This document shows positions 59,977-64,000 of a stretch of 64,000 nucleotides of DNA, in pieces. The stretch covers positions 1,860,001 to 1,924,000 of the forward strand of contig NZ_PJMQ01000001.1 of assembly GCF_002846335.1 (NCBI RefSeq), in the 5' to 3' direction. The position numbers and the translations under genes are program-made. The DNA comes from Janthinobacterium sp. 61 (lineage in GTDB: Bacteria > Pseudomonadota > Gammaproteobacteria > Burkholderiales > Burkholderiaceae_D). How positions within the stretch are numbered: position 1 is the first letter of the stretch; every line of letters begins with the position of its first letter. Below the pieces are notes generated by a model. The model did not search any database, had not been told where the DNA came from, and worked only from the letters and a program-made list of their open reading frames with translations.

Positions 59977-61725
59977 ATGAGCGGTGAAAATGACAGTGCC
60001 TATGAGGCCTTGATACAGTTTTTGTATCGTGCTCCTGTTGCCCTCATACAGCTGCAAAAAGACGGCAGTATAGAGATGCTCAATCCTATGGCTTCACAAT
60101 TGCTGATGCCGCTCTCTCTGGACGGGGATCTTGTCAATTTTTTTCAGGTGCTACAGCCGTATGCACCGGGTCTGCTGCGCCTGTGCACCAACTTCACACC
60201 TGAGCAAGGACTGATCTGCGAAAGCATGCGGGTCGCGGTCAATGAGAATCACCGACATCATCCTGAAAGTCCCGCAGTACTGTCATTAGGCCTGCTCAAG
60301 ATTGATGACAATCGCTTAATGGCAATATTGCTGGACGCGACCCATGAGGTAGTCCGGGAGCAAAGCATACTGGCTAGTCGCCTCGCGAGTGCAGCAAAGC
60401 TGGATGCGTTGACACAGTTGCCCAATCGCGCGGGCGCACTGGAATTGTTACATGCGATGACGCAGCGCGCACGTGCCCGCAGTGGCGATTATTGCGCGGT
60501 GCTGTTCGTCAACTTTGATCGCTTCAAGCAGATTAATGACACTTTAGGCAATGAGGTCGGAGATCAGGTCATTGTTCTTGTGGCGGAACGCCTGCGCACG
60601 ACGCTGAGATCGCTTGGCCAGCTACCTGGAAGGCACACTTCGACTGCGCTGACAGCAAGAGTGGGGGGTGACGAGTTCGCAGTGCTATTGGATGGACTCG
60701 CTGATCCTGGCGTCGTATCAGGCATTGCTGCGCGCTTGCTCGACCGCCTGAGCAAACCCTACATCATTGGGAATCATGAGCTCACATGCACGTTCAGCGC
60801 CGGTGTAGTGGTGCTGAACTCTGAAGCCTGTGATGCTGATGATCTGCTTCGCGACGCTGCGATAGCCATGGCCATTGCCAAGGCCGAAGGAGGAGACCGT
60901 TTTGAGGTATTTCGCCAGCAGATGCGCGAAGATGCGCTGCGGCGTGGAGGCATGGAAACCGATCTCCGATATGCAATAGAGCGAGGCGAATTATATAATT
61001 TATACCAACCTGTGGTCGGACTCCTGGCGGGCGGAAAATTTGACCCGGCAGCCGGCGTCGAAGCCTTGGTAAGGTGGCAACATCCGGTACGAGGAGTCGT
61101 CGGTCCCGTGGAGTTCATCGGCATCGCCGAGGACTGTGGCCTGATCGGTGCAATCGGTGAAAAAGTGTTGGAAATGGCATGCCGCGATTTTGTACGCTGG
61201 AAGCAACGATTGGGAGCGCGAGCGCCGCGGCTGCTCGCAGTCAACTTATCACGCGCACAACTGAGCCAAGACGATTTATGCGACAAGGTGAATGTCATTC
61301 TTTCCGCCAGTGGAATGGAGCCAGACAAATTGCAGTTGGAGATTACCGAAAGTTTGGCGGCCCAGGGGAAAGATATCCAAGAACAGTTACTCCGCCTGAA
61401 AGCGCTTGGGGTCAAGCTTGCCCTGGATGATTTTGGAACCGGTTATTCCTCGCTATCGAGCCTGCACCTATTGCCCGTCGATACCGTCAAGATTGACCGT
61501 TCCTTTGTTACCTTGGTCGGTACCAGCCTCCATCACGAAGTTTTGATAGAGGCAACTGTGAAAGTCGCGCGTAGCTTGGGCATGAATACTGTCGCGGAAG
61601 GAATAGAGACTGAACAGCAAGCAGCCGTGGTTTACTCCCAGGGATGCGACAAGGGCCAGGGCTATCTATATAGTCGGCCTATCTCCGGAGACGCAATTGA
61701 GGAATGGTTAAGTGAAATGGCTTAG
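59977..61725 (+). CDS. PAS-GGDEF-EAL cyclic-di-GMP protein of the PYP operon
   Basis: 582 aa, 16 bp after the PAS-PAS-GGDEF gene. The N-terminal module, YEALIQFLYRAPVALIQLQK then LLMPLSLDGDLVNFF, is homologous to that of its neighbour. GGDEF is present with RVGGDEFAVLL but no RxxD I-site. The EAL domain has GVEALVRWQHP, NLSRAQL, LDDFGTGYSSL and KIDRSFV, the residues required for phosphodiesterase activity. So both synthesis and breakdown are possible; the net activity cannot be read. Together with the cyclase it could give PYP two opposing outputs. Confidence 0.93.
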   Translation: MSGENDSAYEALIQFLYRAPVALIQLQKDGSIEMLNPMASQLLMPLSLDGDLVNFFQVLQPYAPGLLRLCTNFTPEQGLICESMRVAVNENHRHHPESPAVLSLGLLKIDDNRLMAILLDATHEVVREQSILASRLASAAKLDALTQLPNRAGALELLHAMTQRARARSGDYCAVLFVNFDRFKQINDTLGNEVGDQVIVLVAERLRTTLRSLGQLPGRHTSTALTARVGGDEFAVLLDGLADPGVVSGIAARLLDRLSKPYIIGNHELTCTFSAGVVVLNSEACDADDLLRDAAIAMAIAKAEGGDRFEVFRQQMREDALRRGGMETDLRYAIERGELYNLYQPVVGLLAGGKFDPAAGVEALVRWQHPVRGVVGPVEFIGIAEDCGLIGAIGEKVLEMACRDFVRWKQRLGARAPRLLAVNLSRAQLSQDDLCDKVNVILSASGMEPDKLQLEITESLAAQGKDIQEQLLRLKALGVKLALDDFGTGYSSLSSLHLLPVDTVKIDRSFVTLVGTSLHHEVLIEATVKVARSLGMNTVAEGIETEQQAAVVYSQGCDKGQGYLYSRPISGDAIEEWLSEMA

Positions 61726-61764
61726 TTTAAACAGTACAGCGTATACCACTGCCCTTCCCCCGCC

Positions 61765-62340
61765 ATGACGAACGGTACTCCCCCCCCCATTTTTAGAGCA
61801 CGCTAACAGTCGAAATTGAATGACCAAGGCGAGTTTCTGTTTCGGCGCGATGCCGCCAAATTCCGTGTTGGGCCGGTCGTGATTGTGAGTCCACAGCCAG
61901 CGGCTTGCAAAATCCTGGATCTCATCGAGCGTTTCAAACTGGTGATGGGCCAAGCAATCGTAGAGCGCCGTGCGCTTATAGCGTGCAACAGTGGCATTCT
62001 GTTGCGGCTGGGCAGGCTGGATAAAGTTGATGCGTATGCCACGCTTGGCCGCCCAGGCTAAGGTCACGGAGCTGCTGTACTCCGAGCGGCAACGGTTCTT
62101 CCCGCACCAGCCGACGACGTGGCTTGATGCGCAGGTTCAGGTCCAGTTCGCGATAGATCCGATAGACGCGCCGTGCTTCCATGTAACCCCCTTCACGTTG
62201 CGCAAATACAGGAAGCAGAGGCCAAAACTCCAGTTGCGCTGCTTGTTGCTCAGGCGTACCAGCCAGTCAGCCGCGCCAGCGTTTTCCGCGTCGAGCTTGG
62301 CGCGATAGCGATAGCAGGTCTGGCAAATGCCAAACGTCTA
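61765..62340 (-). pseudogene. Degraded IS3-family transposase (OrfB remnant)
   Basis: Pieces of an IS3-type OrfB lie in different frames of the minus strand: FGICQTCYRYRAKLDAENAG near 62330, then LCFLYLRNVKG, a frameshift, VYRIYRELDLNLRIKPRRRL, a large internal deletion, and finally GIRINFIQPAQPQQNATVAR and HNHDRPNTEFGGIAPKQKLA. The catalytic glutamate position in NATVARYKR is Ala and the two aspartates are deleted, so it is dead. A TACTCCCCCCCC stretch near 61770 may be the old terminal repeat. It abuts the PYP operon's last gene and may record how that module arrived. Confidence 0.8.
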
Positions 62341-62637
62341 TTTGTAGAACGTGGAATGTCCACCCCGCATACGCCACTGCCGCGGCACATGGCGGGTTCG
62401 AATGCCTGAATGGTTATCATTTTATAACTCTCCTGTCGTGCCTGTTACCGGACAATAGGCCCGATATGGCCAGGAAAATAGCGCGGCGGCACAATGTGCC
62501 ACATGTATTTGCAAAAACATTGATCTCGCGATGGCTGACTTGCAAATACCCGGATTTTTCATCGCGCGATGACCTTCGGGTAAGTATGATGTCAGCATGA
62601 ACTGCCATGCTCAGGTGGTTATCAAGGAGAGCAAGCG
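62341..62637. other. Intergenic region after the IS remnant
   Basis: About 300 bp with no supported gene. A 79-codon leftward frame exists but lacks a ribosome site and recognisable motifs. The right end holds AAGGAGAGC, the ribosome site of the PepSY gene. Confidence 0.5.
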
Positions 62638-63000
62638 ATGTTCTTAGCGCGCACATGCATGGTGCTGTCTGCCCTGGTTTTCAGCAATGCGGTCCATGCG
62701 GATGTCCACTGCACGGATCCGATTGCCGACTGGAAACCTCGCGAGCAATTGCAGCGGCAAGCCGAACAGCGCGGCTGGACGGTCCAGCGCATCAAGATCG
62801 ATGATGGCTGCTACGAGCTCAGAGCCATTGATCGCAACGGCAATAAAATCAAGGCCAAATACTCCCCGGCGTCGCTGCGCATGCGCAGCCTGGCGGTGGA
62901 CTTCGGCAGTGACGGAGACGCCGCCGACTACCTTGCCCCCGTGCCGCAGGGGCCAGTCAGGCGGCGTACAGGCCCAACATCCCATGGGGAAAAGCAATGA
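62638..63000 (+). CDS. Periplasmic PepSY-domain protein
   Basis: 120 aa with AAGGAGAGCAAGCG before the ATG. A signal peptide ends SNAVHA-DVHC. One PepSY-like domain follows: ADWKPREQLQRQAEQRGWTV then QRIKIDDGCYELRAIDRNGN. PepSY modules inhibit peptidases or serve redox/iron membrane proteins. Its stop overlaps the DUF2271 gene start (ATGA). With the PepSY-associated membrane protein further down it forms a recognised three-gene type found with ferric or flavin redox systems. Confidence 0.85.
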   Translation: MFLARTCMVLSALVFSNAVHADVHCTDPIADWKPREQLQRQAEQRGWTVQRIKIDDGCYELRAIDRNGNKIKAKYSPASLRMRSLAVDFGSDGDAADYLAPVPQGPVRRRTGPTSHGEKQ

Positions 63001-63467
63001 AAAACATGACAGTCTGCGCCTGCCTTGCAGGTGCATTGGCGCTGCCCGGTCTCGTCCAGGCACGCCCGGTCACACTCACCGCGCAACTGAAGAACTACGC
63101 CGGCAACGGCGCCTACCTGGCGGTGTATGTCACGGATGCCGCCGGCAAGTACAAGAAAACGTTGTGGATAGCTGGAAAGAAGACGAAGTATTACAAGCAC
63201 CTGAGCGACTGGGCACGCGGCAGCGGCCTGAAGGCGAGCGAATTTGACGGGGTCAGCGGAGCGAGTGTCGGCAGCGGCAAGACCCTCAAGGTGACGGTCG
63301 AACTGGCCGACACCCTGATTGATGCAGGCTACGAGATCCGGGTCGACAGCGCGGCAGAGGACGGGCGCGATAATCCGGCCGACGTGCGCACGCCACTGAG
63401 CAAACAGGGTGCCGGCAAACCCGTCGGTGGACGCGGCTACGTCAAGTCCTTCATTTACGACATGTAG
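62997..63467 (+). CDS. DUF2271 periplasmic protein
   Basis: 156 aa. A signal peptide ends LVQARP. VTLTAQLKNYAGNGAYLAVY then VTDAAGKYKKTLWIAGKKTK and YYKHLSDWARGSG are the DUF2271 signature. GYEIRVDSAAEDGRDNPADV follows. Function unknown; the family accompanies PepSY proteins, as here. Coupled to the upstream PepSY gene by ATGA overlap. Confidence 0.88.
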   Translation: MKNMTVCACLAGALALPGLVQARPVTLTAQLKNYAGNGAYLAVYVTDAAGKYKKTLWIAGKKTKYYKHLSDWARGSGLKASEFDGVSGASVGSGKTLKVTVELADTLIDAGYEIRVDSAAEDGRDNPADVRTPLSKQGAGKPVGGRGYVKSFIYDM

Positions 63468-63479
63468 CCACTGCCCCGC

Positions 63480-64000
63480 ATGTTGCGACAGATACATTCG
63501 CTCGCTGGCCTGATCAGCGCACTGCTGGTCATCCTTATCGGCTTGACGGGCGCCGTGCTGTCGATCAACCCCGCGCTCGAGCGGCTGGCGACCAGCGTGC
63601 CGGCGGGCGTCAGCGTTGCCGAACTCGCGGGCCGGGTGGCGCGCCACTATCCGGGAGCCGAGCAGATCCAGCGCACGGCCTCCGGAACCATCATCGTCTA
63701 CTACAGCGCCGGCGACGTCTCGGGCGTGGACCGGGTCGACCCGTCCAGCGGCAAGGCGATCGCGCCCTATGCGCCGCCGGCGTACGCGCGCTGGTTCAAG
63801 GAGTTGCACAGGTCACTATTGCTCGACACGCCCGGCAGCGCCGCAGTCGGCATCACCGCCCTGCTGATGCTGTTGGTATCAGTCTCCGGGCTACTCCTGC
63901 TGGTCAAGCGGGTGGGCGGTTGGCGCCAGCTGGCACGTCCACCGCATGGCAATCGCAGCCAGCGCTGGCACGCCGCGGTTGCCCGTTTTGCTGTTGCCGG
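63480..64000 (+). CDS. PepSY-associated membrane protein, N-terminal part (runs off the window)
   Basis: Open from the ATG at 63480 to the window end, 173 codons so far, without a stop. The first helix is HSLAGLISALLVILIGLTGA followed by VLSINPALERL, the classic PepSY_TM opening. A periplasmic PepSY-like stretch comes next, then WFKELHRSLLLDTPG and a second helix, ALLMLLVSVSGLLLLVKR. Full-length members have three or more helices and may carry a C-terminal flavodoxin/reductase domain. It is 13 bp after the DUF2271 gene, so likely an iron- or electron-related inner-membrane partner. Confidence 0.88.
   Translation, partial: MLRQIHSLAGLISALLVILIGLTGAVLSINPALERLATSVPAGVSVAELAGRVARHYPGAEQIQRTASGTIIVYYSAGDVSGVDRVDPSSGKAIAPYAPPAYARWFKELHRSLLLDTPGSAAVGITALLMLLVSVSGLLLLVKRVGGWRQLARPPHGNRSQRWHAAVARFAVA

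Noticed and set aside
62417..62656. 79-codon leftward ORF after the IS remnant
   Set aside because: Overlaps the PepSY ribosome site, lacks its own, and shows no motif.

Overview
The window is GC-rich, densely coded DNA from a Gram-negative bacterium, most likely a betaproteobacterium of the Oxalobacteraceae (Janthinobacterium/Massilia type). The reasons are the gentisate operon with a Burkholderia-type porin, the monomeric NADP isocitrate dehydrogenase, a chromosomal class D beta-lactamase, OprM/NodT-type outer-membrane factors, abundant MCP and GGDEF genes, and strong GC bias at third codon positions. The genus is an inference. No rRNA, tRNA or CRISPR array was seen.

Region by region. 0-3.5 kb: start of a secreted protein, a periplasmic GH3 glycosidase and a divergent AraC regulator. 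3.7-10.2 kb: an RND efflux system (permease, adaptor, TetR) with a divergent outer-membrane factor; two related 24-bp inverted repeats lie in front of the adaptor and the outer-membrane factor. 10.2-17.4 kb: a 3-hydroxybenzoate/gentisate operon (hydroxylase, gentisate dioxygenase, fumarylpyruvate hydrolase, MFS transporter, maleylpyruvate isomerase, porin) with a divergent LysR gene. 17.5-34.6 kb: mostly housekeeping and accessory genes (GNAT, ABM monooxygenase, an FeS-cluster photolyase/cryptochrome, PBP1A, an OXA beta-lactamase, folE2, alkB, a gntR-SDR-racemase operon, an APC amino-acid permease, a 535-aa orphan). 35-40.1 kb: a chemoreceptor, APS kinase plus sulfotransferase, and a PAS-GAF-GGDEF protein. 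40.1-45.8 kb: a CopG/DUF411 copper-type pair, icd, a small membrane protein and a second chemoreceptor.

46-61.7 kb is a light-response island and the most interesting part of the window. Its first half holds a BLUF photoreceptor, a LitR/CarH-like MerR regulator that has lost the visible cobalamin motif, and a seven-gene operon (FAD oxidoreductase, DUF1365, CFA-synthase-like methyltransferase, NTF2-like, TspO, folE, BLUF). Further DCC, DUF3429, SDR and FAD-oxidoreductase genes lie to its left. Several of their promoters carry an unreported-looking operator, WGAACC-N5-TGAACC: direct repeats with an 11-bp period, the geometry used by CarH/LitR regulators. The second half encodes a photoactive yellow protein (PYP) whose Tyr42, Glu46 and Cys69 equivalents are all collinear. 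It is preceded by TetR and a p-coumarate ligase bearing an N-terminal acyl-carrier-like domain. The PYP is translationally coupled to a PAS-PAS-GGDEF cyclase and followed by a PAS-GGDEF-EAL protein. This reads as a blue-light-to-cyclic-di-GMP module. A degraded IS3-family transposase marks its right end.

62.6-64 kb: a PepSY - DUF2271 - PepSY-associated membrane protein operon runs off the window. All functional statements are read from the sequence by eye; no database search was possible.
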